A DNA stretch of 64,000 nt from DATEOR01 sp963766725 (lineage in GTDB: Bacteria > Actinomycetota > Thermoleophilia > Gaiellales > Gaiellaceae). This document shows positions 1-8,896 of the stretch, one piece after another. Where the stretch lies: NCBI GenBank assembly GCA_963766725.1, contig CAVYBK010000010.1, positions 89,237 through 153,236 of the forward strand. Direction: 5' to 3'. Position numbers and translations under genes: made by a program. A model generated the notes under the pieces. That model worked only from the letters and a program-made list of their open reading frames with translations. It had not been told where the DNA came from and searched no databases. Numbering within the stretch: the first letter of the stretch is position 1; each line of letters begins with the position of its first letter.

Positions 1-2
1 CG

Positions 3-149
3 GAGACCTGGGGAGCGGCTATCGCCGCCTCGCCATTCGCCATCGACAGGGTCTTCGACGGTGCGGAGGAGCCGCCCGTGCCCGTGGAGGAGCACGCGAC
101 GGGCGGGCTGATCTGGCATGAGTTGAGGCGCGGGGTTATTGAACGATGA
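3..149 (+). CDS. C-terminal end of an unrecognised protein (partial)
   Basis: An open frame runs in from the window edge for 48 codons and stops at TGA 147-149. The protein tail ends in ATGGLIWHELRRGVIER and is rich in Glu, Val and Pro with high third-position GC, so it looks coding. I do not recognise the family. The last 14 bases overlap the tail of the convergent minus-strand gene that ends at 136. Confidence 0.45.
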   Translation, partial: ETWGAAIAASPFAIDRVFDGAEEPPVPVEEHATGGLIWHELRRGVIER

Positions 150-420
150 GGCCGCCGTTCTCGGCGGCGCCCTGGAGGAACGTGAGCCAGTCTCCCCAGA
201 GCTTCGGGATCGTCGAGAGTCTTCGGCTCCGGCGAGGCCTTCGCGAGCGCGAGGTCGATCTGGCCCGGCGGGATGCGCGCGTCGGGCATGATCGCGTCGG
301 CGGAGAGCCAGCCGCCCATGCCCTGCTCCTCCATCTCGGCGCGAGCGCGTCGTGCTCTCGCGGGCCGAGGAAGACATGCCCCGTCATCCCGTCGTTCCGA
401 GCCCAGTAAAGGCGAAGCAC
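136..420 (-). CDS. Small hypothetical protein, two compensating frame changes
   Basis: A protein of roughly 95 residues can be read from GTG 420-418, which shares one base with the stop of the upstream aminotransferase-like gene, so the two are probably co-transcribed. The text passes through three frame segments: VLRLYWARNDGMTGHVFLGP, then a middle part around MGGWLSADAIMPDARIPP, then KLWGDWLTFLQGAAENGG to TAA 136-138. The frame moves near 336 and back near 213, which suggests sequence errors. No family is recognised. Confidence 0.4.
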   Translation of the reverse strand: MLRLYWARNDGMTGHVFLGPREHDALAPRWRSRAWAAGSPPTRSCPTRASRRARSTSRSRRPRRSRRLSTIPKLWGDWLTFLQGAAENGGLIVQ

Positions 421-1587
421 TAGGCGAGCTCCGCGAGCGCCGAGAGGAGCCGGTCGACCTCCTCGGCGGTGTTGTAGTGCACGATCCCGACCCGGAGGCA
501 GCCGTCCGTGAGGCCGAGCCGCTCCATGATCTCGAGCGCGTAGTAGTTGCCCGGCCAGGCGGCGATGTCGCGCCGCGCGAGCTCGTCGGCGAGCTCCTCG
601 GGGGCCCGCGACGGATGCGTGAGCGCGAAGGTCGGCGTGCGGCCTTCCATGGAACGGAATCCCGTGCAGCCGGTACGCCTCCGGGAGGCCGTCGAGGAAC
701 CGCTGCCCGAGCTCGCGCTCCCAGGCGACGATCGCGTCCCAGCCGATGGACTCGATGTAGTCGACCGCGGCGGTGCAGCCGGCGAGGAGCTCGTGGGCGA
801 GCGTGCCGGTCTCGAAGCGGTGGCCGACGGGCTCGTCCGCGCTCGGGCGCACCTTGTACGGGCGCCAGCGCTCGAGCACCTCGCGCTTGCCGAAGAAGAG
901 CCCGAGGTGTGGGCCGAAGAACTTGTACGGCGAGCAGATGAGGACGTCGACGCCCGCCGCCGCCACATCGATCGGACCGTGCGGCGCGTAGTGGACGGCG
1001 TCGACCCAGGCGAGCGCGCCTGCCTCGTGCGCGAGGTCGGCGACCCGCCGCACGTCCGTGATCGAGCCGACGGCGTTCGAGGCCCACGGAAACGCGACGA
1101 CTTTCGTCTGCTCCGAGATCTGCGCCTCGAGATCGTCGTAGTCGAGAGTGCAGTCCTCCTCGCGCAGGTCGGCATAGCGCACGACGAGGTCGAGGTCGTC
1201 GGCGAGCTCGAGCCAGGGGGAGACGTTCGCGTCGTGGTCGAGGCGCGTGACGACGATCTCGTCGCCGGGAGCGAGCTCGCGGCCCAGGGCCCGCGTGAGC
1301 GCGAAGTTGAGCGTCGTCATGTTCTGGCCGAAGCCGACCTCCGAGGGTGAGGCTCCGAGAAAGCGCGCCGCCGTGTCGTGCGCGGCGTCCACGACCTGGT
1401 CGCTGCGCAGGCTCGTCTCGAACGGCCCGCCCAGGTTCGCATTCGCCTCGCGCAGATACGACGCCACGGCCTCGATCACGGAGTCCGGAGTCTGCGTCCC
1501 GCCGGGCCCGTCGAAGAACGCGGTCTTCCTCTGCAGCGCAGCGAAGCGCGCCCGAACGGCTGCGACGTCGAAGGCGACGGTGCTCAT
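420..1587 (-). CDS. Cysteine-desulfurase-like class V aminotransferase (frameshifted)
   Basis: This is a fold-type I PLP enzyme of about 388 residues in the cysteine desulfurase-like group. Visible signatures are the N-terminal FDGPGGTQTP, the cofactor-binding VDAVHYAPHGPIDV, and CSPYKFFGPHLG with the presumed Schiff-base Lys. The substrate cannot be read from sequence. The reading frame changes once near 645-655; the C-terminus continues intact as GRTPTFALTHPSRAPEELAD to the stop at 420. A single-base error is the simplest cause. The ATG start overlaps the stop of the OsmC gene (ATGA, 1587-1584), so translation is probably coupled. Confidence 0.8.
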
Positions 1588-1970
1588 CGCACCGCCTCGC
1601 CGTTGACGCGCCACTCGTAGGTCGGCGTTGCGGTCAGCGAGGCGCCGATGAAGCAGCCGTACTCCGCCGAGTCGAGGAGCTTCGCGAGCTCCTCGCCGTC
1701 CAGCGCCGGCTCCAGCTCCACGTCAAGCGCGACACGGGTCTCGACGAACGCGTAGCGCCCGTCCGAGTCGCGGCGCGTGACGACGCCGTCCGCGTCCGCC
1801 GTTCCGGACGCCCCGACGTTTGCCCGCTTCGCGTAGTACTCGAGGCTGGAAAGGCTGCAACGCGCGAGCGCCGCGAGCAGCAGGTGCTCGGCGGTCCAGT
1901 CGGGCTCGGCGTGAGCCGGGGTCCCGCTGCGCTCGCTGACGGAGTAGTCGAGCCGTTTCGGGGTCGTCAC
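1584..1970 (-). CDS. OsmC/Ohr-family protein
   Basis: A 128-residue OsmC-type protein, a family of thiol-dependent peroxidases acting on organic hydroperoxides. The first Cys sits in LAALARCSLSSLEYYAKRA, the helix that carries the peroxidatic Cys in this family. The second is in SAEYGCFIGASLTATPTYEW. I chose GTG 1970-1968 because it overlaps the stop of the dehydrogenase gene as GTGA; a longer reading would run inside that gene. The position between a dehydrogenase and a PLP enzyme with two overlaps marks a tight operon. Confidence 0.82.
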   Translation of the reverse strand: MTTPKRLDYSVSERSGTPAHAEPDWTAEHLLLAALARCSLSSLEYYAKRANVGASGTADADGVVTRRDSDGRYAFVETRVALDVELEPALDGEELAKLLDSAEYGCFIGASLTATPTYEWRVNGEAVR

Positions 1971-3430
1971 GCGTCCGGCCAGCGCGTGATCACGACCTTC
2001 TTCTCGGTGTAGAACTCGATGCCGTCGCGCCCGTGGGCGTGCAGGTCGCCGAAGAACGACTCCTTCCACCCTGTGAACGGGAAGAAGGACATCGGCGCGG
2101 CGACTCCGATGTTCACGCCGATCATCCCGGCCTGCGCGTCGTGGCGGAACTTGCGCATTGCGCCGCCCGAGGTCGTGAAGATCGAGGCCGCGTTGCCCTT
2201 CGTCGAGGCGTTCATGATCTCGAGCGCGTGGTCGAGGTCGCGCGCGCGGACGAGCGTGAGGACCGGCCCGAAGATCTCCTCCGTGGCGATCTCCGAGCCC
2301 GGATCGGTCTCGATGATGGTCGGGCCGAGGAAGTGGCCGTCGTCGAGGCCCTTGCCGCGCCCGTCGAGGACGAGCTCGCCGCCCTCTGCGAGGCCGCGGT
2401 CGATGAACTCGCCGATGCGCTCGCGCGCGGCTGCCGAGATGACGGGGCCGACCTCGGTCTCGGGATCGATGCCCTCACCGACGATCATGGCGTCGCCCTT
2501 CTCGACGAGGCGCTTCTTCAGCGGCTCGTAGGCGTCGCCGACCGCGACGCAGACCGAGTTCGCCAGGCACCGCTGGCCGGCTGCGTGGAAGGCCGAGGAG
2601 AGGACGCCGTCCACGGCCGACTCCATCTCCGCGTCGGGCATGACGACGACGTGGTTCTTCGCGCCGCCGAGCGCCTGGACACGCTTACCGTGCTTGGCCG
2701 CCGTCGCGTAAACGTGGTGCGCGACCGGGGTCGAGCCGACGAACGAGACGCCGTTGATCCCCGGGTGCTCGAGGATCCCGTTGACCGTGTCCTTGCCGCC
2801 GTTCAGGAGGTTGACCACGCCGGCCGGGATCTCGCACTGGTCGAGCAGCTCGAAGAGCAGCTCGGAGGCGAGGGGGTCCTGCTCCGACGGCTTGAGGATG
2901 AACGTGTCTCCACAGGCGATCGCGAACGGGAGGAACCAGAGCGGCACCATGAAGGGGAAGTTGAACGGCGTGATGGCCGCGAAGACGCCGATGGGCTGGC
3001 GGATCATGTCGGAGTCGATCCCGCGGGAGACGTCCTCCAGGTTCGAGCCCTGCATGAGCGACGGGATCCCGGTGGCCACTTCGACGCACTCGATCCCGCG
3101 CCGGACCTCGCCCGCCGCGTCCTTGATCGCCTTGCCGTTGTCGCGGGAGACGATCTCGGCGAGCTCGTCCCTGCGCTCCTCGAGGGCGTTCTTCAGCCGG
3201 AAGCAGGCGCGGGCGCGCTCGACCGGCGAGGTCGCGCGCCATGCGGGGAACGCCTGCCGCGCCGCTTCGACCGCCCGGTCGAGGTCGGCCCGGCTCGACA
3301 TGGGTAGCTGCGCCAGCGTCTCGCCGCTGGCCGGGTTCGTCACGTCGAGGCTCTCGCTCGCCTCCGCGTCGACCCAGCCTCCGCCGATGTAGTTCTTGAT
3401 CGTCCTGACAGCCGTCTCGGCCTGCGCCAT
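1967..3430 (-). CDS. mmsA: Methylmalonate-semialdehyde dehydrogenase (CoA-acylating)
   Basis: This 487-residue NAD-dependent aldehyde dehydrogenase converts methylmalonate semialdehyde or malonate semialdehyde to propionyl- or acetyl-CoA, in valine, inositol or beta-alanine breakdown. The family-specific features are visible: ITPFNFPFMVPLWFLP, the catalytic Cys in FHAAGQRCLANS, FGPVLTLVRA, and the C-terminal FFPFTGWKESFFGDLHAHG followed by EFYTEKKVVITRW. That tail distinguishes MmsA from general aldehyde dehydrogenases. Length is normal. It leads the minus-strand operon with OsmC and the desulfurase-like gene, and diverges from the glycosylase gene 38 bases away. An AGGGAGGAAGAAA purine stretch precedes the ATG. 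Confidence 0.93.
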   Translation of the reverse strand: MAQAETAVRTIKNYIGGGWVDAEASESLDVTNPASGETLAQLPMSSRADLDRAVEAARQAFPAWRATSPVERARACFRLKNALEERRDELAEIVSRDNGKAIKDAAGEVRRGIECVEVATGIPSLMQGSNLEDVSRGIDSDMIRQPIGVFAAITPFNFPFMVPLWFLPFAIACGDTFILKPSEQDPLASELLFELLDQCEIPAGVVNLLNGGKDTVNGILEHPGINGVSFVGSTPVAHHVYATAAKHGKRVQALGGAKNHVVVMPDAEMESAVDGVLSSAFHAAGQRCLANSVCVAVGDAYEPLKKRLVEKGDAMIVGEGIDPETEVGPVISAAARERIGEFIDRGLAEGGELVLDGRGKGLDDGHFLGPTIIETDPGSEIATEEIFGPVLTLVRARDLDHALEIMNASTKGNAASIFTTSGGAMRKFRHDAQAGMIGVNIGVAAPMSFFPFTGWKESFFGDLHAHGRDGIEFYTEKKVVITRWPDA

Positions 3431-3468
3431 TTTCTTCCTCCCTTTGTCCTTGGTCGTAGAGTAACGCC

Positions 3469-3979
3469 GTGGCCGAGTCGGCGGTCCCGGACGTCCTGGC
3501 TCCCGGCCTGCACTGCATCTTCTGCGGGATCAACCCAGGATTTCGCTCGGCGGCCGCCGCGGCGCACTTTGCGAACCCGCGCAACGACTTCTGGCGGCTC
3601 CTCGCCGACGCGGACCTCACGCCACGGGTCCTCGTACCTGAGGAGCAGTGGGAGATGCTCGGCCTCGGCTACGGCCTCACGAATGCCGCCTACCGCACGA
3701 CGAAGGGGAGCGGCGACCTGCGCCGCGGCGACTTCGCCGGCTCCGGCGAGCGGTTCGAGCGCCTAGCGAAGGAGCTCGGGCCGCAGGTGATCGCGTTCGT
3801 GGGCAAGTCGGCCTACGAGGGCGTCTTCCGCGAGCGGCCCGAGCACGGGCTGCAGGAGCGCCGCCTGGGAGAGACGCGGCTGTTCGTCCTCCCCTCGACC
3901 TCGCCGGCCAACGCGGCCGTGCCCTACGAGGAGAGGCTCCGCTGGTTTCGCGCCCTTCGCGCCGAGCTCGGGGCACTAG
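3469..3979 (+). CDS. mug: G:T/U mismatch-specific uracil/thymine-DNA glycosylase (Mug family)
   Basis: A UDG-superfamily family-2 enzyme that removes uracil or thymine from mismatches with guanine. The N-terminal IFCGINPGFRS and NPRNDFWRLL form the uracil-binding and catalytic loop, and VLPSTSPANA is the C-terminal motif. GTG 3469 is the start. The literal frame has no stop before the next gene and runs in phase into its signal peptide. A TAG at 3977-3979 in the neighbouring frame falls at residue 170, the usual family length. I therefore infer a one-base error just before it and end the gene there; a true fusion is unlikely. Confidence 0.8.
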
Positions 3980-4041
3980 GCACATCCGGGCGAGAGGCGT
4001 ATCTTGGGTGCCGTCCCGTTCACGCCGCAGAGGGGGTTGGC

Positions 4042-5866
4042 ATGACCCGCCTACGAACGTTCGCAGCATTTGTCGTGGTTGGAATGACGACAGGACTGAT
4101 CTGGACGGGGGTGGCGGCTCGCGGCCCCTGGTCCCTGTGCGGACGTGATGGAGCTCGCCACGGTTGCAACCGGAGACATCGGAGAAGGATGGACCGTCGT
4201 CTCGGGCACGGACCCGCAGTCCTTCGACGCCGAGGTCCTCGGAGTCATGCCCGACCTGATCGGACCCGGGCGCGACGTGATCATCGTCGAGATCTCGGGC
4301 CCGACGGTCGACGCGGGCGGCGGTGTCTGGGCTGGAATGTCCGGTTCGCCCGTCTACATCGACCACGGCGGCGGGCCGGAGCTCGCCGGTGCGCTCGCGT
4401 ACGGCTTCTCGTTCGGGGCGACCAACATCGCGGGCCTCACGCCCGCCGAGGACATGCTGCACGTGAACGGGCTCTCGGTCTCCTCGCGCGCTGCGTCGCG
4501 GGTCCCGGCGCGCATCAAGCTTCCGCGCTCGGTCGTTCGCAAAGTGGCGGCGAAGATCGGCGCGGCGCTTCCGACCGTGGGTGGTGACCTCGTCCGCCTC
4601 AAGCTGCCGATGAGCATCTCCGGCGTTGCCCCTGAGCGGTACGCGGCGATGCGGAAGCTGCCCTCCCTGAAGAAGTACCGGCCGATGATGCGGTTCACGC
4701 ACGGTGCGGCTGCGCACTCCGCCAGCCTCTCCGGAGTCGTGGACGACCTCGTCCCCGGCGGGAACTTCGCCGCCGCCCTCTCCTACGGCGACCTCACCTC
4801 GGCAGGTGTCGGGACGACGACCTACGTCTGCGACGGGCAGGCGCTCGCCTTCGGGCACCCGATGCTCTTCTCCGGGCGGACGTCGCTCGGCGCCGGCTCG
4901 GCGGACGCGATCGCGATCGTGGACGACGCGCTCGGCCCCTACAAGCTCGCCAACGTCACGAGCCCCGTCGGCACGCTCGACCAGGACCGCCTCGCGGGCA
5001 TCCGCGCGGTGGACGGTGAGCCCCCGTCGATCCCGATCACGACCGCGATCACGTCGCTCGACAGCGACAACTCGCACGTCGGCACAACGGACGTCGTCTT
5101 CACCGAGGGGTATCCCGACTTCGCCTTCTCCCACATCTTCTCCAGCATCGACTCCGTGTTCGACAAGATCGGTGACGGCTCGGCGTCCTACAGCTGGACG
5201 ATCGAAGGCAAGCGCGAGGACGGGACCCCGTGGGAGCTCCACAAGACGAACATGTACGTCTCGGAGTTCGACCTCTCGTTCGAATCGGCGTTCGAGATCT
5301 ACGGCGAGCTGCTCGCCATCGCGAACTATCCGAACGAGGACATCGAGCTCACGAACACGGAGGCGACGATCGACCTCGAGGAGACCGTCCGCGACTACCA
5401 CATCGAGAGGCTTCTCTGGTGCCACGGCGGTACGTGCGAAAAGGTCAGATCGCTGAAGGCCTTCCCGGGTGACACGCTCAAGTTCCGGGCGATCCTGAAG
5501 CCGTCGGACGGCTCGGCGAACCAGAAGGTCACCTTCCAGTTCAGGATCCCGAACAGCGCGAAGAACGGCGCGGCGGTGACCGTCGGCGGAGGCTCGGGCT
5601 GCAACCCGTTCTTCGGCGGGTGCGGCCGGACGCCGGACACGTTCGACGACCTGCTCGCGAGCTTCGAGGGGCAGCCGAACAACGTGCTCGTCGCCCAGCT
5701 CCTCACGGGCCGGAAGGGGACCGTCAGTGCCAGCCAGAACGAGCCCTTCACCCAGGCGATCACGGGCTTCGCCCAGGTCTCGATCGTCTTCCCGGGTCAG
5801 TGCTGCCCGCCGTTCGCAGGCGGAGGCGAGGAAGGCGGGTTCTTCTTCTTCAAGAACGCTAGCTAG
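4042..5866 (+). CDS. Secreted SpoIVB-type S55 peptidase-domain protein
   Basis: A protein of about 607 residues with a short N-terminal hydrophobic segment (MTRLRTFAAFVVVGMTTGLI) and then an S55 domain. Key motifs are the nucleophile serine in GGVWAGMSGSPVYID and the histidine region ALAFGHPMLFSGR. In SpoIVB the GMSGSP Ser and a His form the catalytic site. The second half is a long beta-rich extracellular part ending in a Gly/Phe-rich tail. No PDZ domain or sporulation gene is nearby, so the sporulation role should not be transferred. The frame shifts once near 4115-4130, just after the signal segment. Confidence 0.78.
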
Positions 5867-5884
5867 CCGCCTACGGGCGGCTGG

Positions 5885-7597
5885 CTAGCCGCGCCAGCGG
5901 TTCGTGATCGGGATCCGCCGGTCGCGGCCGAACGCCTTCGGGCGGAGCTTCACGCCCGGAGGCGCCTGGCGGCGCTTGTACTCGGCGCGATCGATCAGCG
6001 CGACGGCGCGCTCGACGACGCCCGGGTCGAACCCGTCGGTAGCGAGCTCCTCTCGAGACGAGTCCAGCTCGACGTAGGCCTCGAGCACCCGGTCGAGCTC
6101 GGAGTAGGGCGGCAGCGAGTCCTCGTCACGTTGATCGGGGCGGAGCTCCGCGCTCGGAGCCCGGTCGATGACGCTCTGGGGGATGATCTCCCGGCCGGCG
6201 CGCTCGTTCAGGTGCTCGGCCAGGCGGAACACGTCCGTCTTGTAGACGTCCTTCAGAAGCGCGAACCCGCCGGCCATGTCCCCGTAGAGCGTCGCGTAGC
6301 CGACCGAGAGCTCGCTCTTGTTCCCGGTGGCGAGGGCGAGCCAGCCGAACTTGTTCGAGAGCGCCATCACGAGGAGGCCGCGGACGCGGGCCTGGACGTT
6401 CTCCTCGGCCACTCCGGCCTCGGTGCCCTCGAACGCGGGTGCGAGGGCCGCGCTGACGGACCCGACGATCGGCTCGATTGGAATCTCGATGTAGTCCGCG
6501 CCGATCGACTCGGCGACCCGCTTCGCGTCCGTCTGCGTCTCGTCCGAGCTGTAGCGCGACGGCATCGAGACGCAGTGCACGCGCTCGGGGCCGAGCGTCT
6601 CTGCGGCGAGGGCGGCGGTGAGCGCCGAGTCGATTCCGCCGGAGATCCCGAGGACGACATCGTGGAAGCCGTTCTTCGCCACGTAGTCGCCGAGGCCGAG
6701 CTCGAGGGCGCGCCGCATCTGCTCGAGCTCGTCGAGGGTGGGGGCGAGCACGGGCTCCACGGTCCCGCTCGCCGCGCGCTCGGGCACGTCGACGACCGGC
6801 GGATTCGGGAGCTCCCGGCGCGCGCGTGCGAGCGCGCGGCGCCGTGCGTCGCGGAGACGGCGGCTGACCGCGGTGGTCGCGTCCACGTCCACGACGAGGA
6901 GCGCCTCCTCGAACGCGGGCCCTCGGGCGACGATCTGCCCCTCCTCGTCGAGGACGAGGCTGTGCCCGTCGAAGATGAGCTCGTCCTGGGCGCCGACGGC
7001 GTTCACGAACACGATCCAGCAGGAGTTGTCCCTCGCCCGCGTCGCGAGCATGTCCTCGCGCTCGGCGCCCTTGCCGAGGTGGAACGGCGAGGCCGAGATG
7101 TTGGCGACGATGTGCGCGCCGGCGAGGGCGAGGTCGGTGGCCGGCGGGCCGGGCTGCCAGATGTCCTCGCAGACCGTCGGCCCGACCAGCGTCTCGCCGC
7201 AGCGCAGGAGGACGAGCTCGCGCCCCGCCTGGAAGTAGCGGTCCTCGTCGAAGACGCCGTAGTTCGGAAGGAACTGCTTGTGGTAGATCGCCTTGACCTC
7301 GCCGTCCACGCAGACAGCGCACGCGTTGAAGAGGTCTCGGTCGAGATGCGGCGTTCCGACGAGTGCGGCGATCCCCTTCGTCTCCGCCGCGATCGCCTCG
7401 AGCGACTCGGCCGCCGCGCGCAGGAAGCCCGGCCGCAGAAGCAGGTCCTCGGGCGGATAGCCGGTCACGGCCAGCTCGGGGAAGAGGACGAGCTCGGCGC
7501 CGGCCTCCCGGGCTTCGCCGAGCCGCTCGACGATGCGCGCGCGGTTGCCGTCGAGGTCGCCGACGACCGTGTTCATCTGCGCGAGCGCAAGTCTCAC
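5885..7597 (-). CDS. nadE: Glutamine-dependent NAD+ synthetase
   Basis: This 570-residue two-domain enzyme performs the last step of NAD synthesis, amidating nicotinic acid adenine dinucleotide with ammonia from glutamine. The N-terminal nitrilase-fold glutaminase shows the Glu-Lys-Cys triad in LVLFPELAVTGYPPEDL, YHKQFLPNYGVFDE and GPTVCEDIW. The C-terminal synthetase shows the PP-loop LGISGGIDSALT and LATGNKSELSVGYATLYGD. Length is normal and the gene is intact. The stop lies 19 bases from the convergent S55 gene. Confidence 0.95.
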   Translation of the reverse strand: MRLALAQMNTVVGDLDGNRARIVERLGEAREAGAELVLFPELAVTGYPPEDLLLRPGFLRAAAESLEAIAAETKGIAALVGTPHLDRDLFNACAVCVDGEVKAIYHKQFLPNYGVFDEDRYFQAGRELVLLRCGETLVGPTVCEDIWQPGPPATDLALAGAHIVANISASPFHLGKGAEREDMLATRARDNSCWIVFVNAVGAQDELIFDGHSLVLDEEGQIVARGPAFEEALLVVDVDATTAVSRRLRDARRRALARARRELPNPPVVDVPERAASGTVEPVLAPTLDELEQMRRALELGLGDYVAKNGFHDVVLGISGGIDSALTAALAAETLGPERVHCVSMPSRYSSDETQTDAKRVAESIGADYIEIPIEPIVGSVSAALAPAFEGTEAGVAEENVQARVRGLLVMALSNKFGWLALATGNKSELSVGYATLYGDMAGGFALLKDVYKTDVFRLAEHLNERAGREIIPQSVIDRAPSAELRPDQRDEDSLPPYSELDRVLEAYVELDSSREELATDGFDPGVVERAVALIDRAEYKRRQAPPGVKLRPKAFGRDRRIPITNRWRG

Positions 7598-7635
7598 GCC
7601 TCGGATTCTACCGGTTTGCGTCTAAGAGACGAAAA

Positions 7636-7843
7636 CTAGTCGCGACGCTTTTCGAGAAACTTCTTGAGGCCGAGGAAGGGAAGGATCCACGTCGCGAGGA
7701 GCGCGCCAGCCAGACGATCAACGTCGCGGCGATCCACGTCCCGACCCCGTCGATCGTGAAGCCGTCGAGAATGAGCGCCGCAACGAGAAGCCCGACCCGG
7801 TGGCGACGATCGCCACGGCGGTGCGGACGAGGAAGCGGATCAT
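7636..7843 (-). CDS. Small membrane protein, holin/phage-holin-IV-like (frameshifted)
   Basis: About 70 residues can be rebuilt across three frames: MIRFLVRTAVAIVAT, then GLLVAALILDGFTIDGVGTW with IAATLIVWL, then ALLATWILPFLGLKKFLEKR to TAG 7636-7638. It has two or three membrane segments and a basic tail, like the small proteins annotated as phage holin family in actinobacteria. Its ATG overlaps the stop of the aminotransferase-like gene (ATGA). The frame changes, near 7795 and 7705, look like sequence errors. Function is unknown. Confidence 0.5.
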
Positions 7844-8896
7844 GCGTCGGAGCGTACAGCGGCTGCAGGCCGGAGAGCCTCGAGCGCGAGGCCGACATCC
7901 TCCTCGTCGTTGTAGAGATGGAACGCGAAGCGGATCGAGCCGGACCGCGCCGAGCACGCCACCCCTGCGCGCTTCAGGCGCTCGACGGCCGCCTCCGCGT
8001 CCTCGACCGGGACGCGGAGGATCGGCGACGCGGGCTCGGCCAGGCCCAGCTCGGCCGCGAACGCGCGCGCGAGGGCGAGGTTGTGCTCGCCGATCGCCTC
8101 GGGGCCGAGCCGTCGCGATCAGCTCGAGGCTCGCGCGGGCTCCCGGGGCCGAGAACCAGGGGATCGAGACGTCGAGCCGGTGCGCGTCCGACGCGAGCTC
8201 GGGCGCGCCGTAGTAGTCCTCGAAGGGATCGGAGCGCGACTTCCAGCCCGCGAGCCACGGCGTGATCTCGGGCAGCCGCTCCGGCCGCACATAGAAGAAA
8301 CAGAGGCCCCGCGGCGAGAGCAGCCACTTGTAGGAGTGGGCGACGAGGTAGTCGACGCCCTCGAGGCTCACGGGAATCGAGCCGACGGCCTGCGTCCCGT
8401 CCAGGAAGAGGCGCGTCCCGGCGGCCTTGATCGCCGCGAGGTCGGGCATGCGCCCGTCCGACGACTGCACGAGGCTGACTGCGACGAGCGCCGTGCGCTC
8501 GTCGATCCCTTCCGCAAGCCGTTCGAGAGGAAGCGTCCGCAGCTCGACGCCGCGCTCGGCCAGCGGCCGCCACGGGAAGAGCACGGAGTCGAAGTCGCGC
8601 TCGTAGAGGACGATGTTGGCGCCGGCCTCCGCCGGCAGGCTCGCTGCGACGATGCCCGCAGCGACGGACGCGGCGGCGACGTACGCGATGTCCTCCGGCT
8701 GCGCTCCGACGATCTGCGCGAAGAGCTCGCGGCACGCCTCCCCGTCCTGCTCCCAGTCGAGCCACGAACCGCGCCCTTGCCAGCTCGCGAGCGTCTGCTC
8801 GACGGCTGCGACCGTGGCGCGCGGCGGCAGCCCGTACGTGGCCGTGTCCAGGTAGCCGCGGGTCGGCGAGCCTTCGTATTCAGACGGCGCGAGCAA
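7840..8896 (-). CDS. Class V aminotransferase-fold PLP enzyme (frameshifted)
   Basis: A protein of about 350 residues with class V signatures: YLDTATYGLPPRATVAAV at the N-terminus, VSLVQSSDGRMPDLAAI, LFLDGTQAVGSIPV and the PLP-Lys in YLVAHSYKWLLSPRGLCFFY. TTG 8896-8894, overlapping the synthetase stop, gives a typical short N-terminus; ATG and GTG starts are absent nearby. An extra G in the run 8101-8104 breaks the frame. The continuation EAIGEHNLALARAFAAELG to FHLYNDEEDVGLALEALRP is intact. It is distinct from the similar gene at 420-1587. The substrate is unknown. Confidence 0.75.

Noticed and set aside
3469..4587. Apparent fusion of the Mug glycosylase to a signal peptide
   Set aside because: A stop lies at the expected family length in the next frame and the following protein needs its own start at 4042, so a base error is simpler.
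3677..5425. Long minus-strand open frame opposite the S55 gene
   Set aside because: Composition is Arg/Asp/Val-rich shadow text typical of antisense frames in GC-rich DNA; the plus strand carries clear S55 motifs.
7610..7625. GCGTCTAA shared near 7617, 27245 and 47682 as a regulatory motif
   Set aside because: The three sites differ in position relative to genes and flanking sequence; likely chance.
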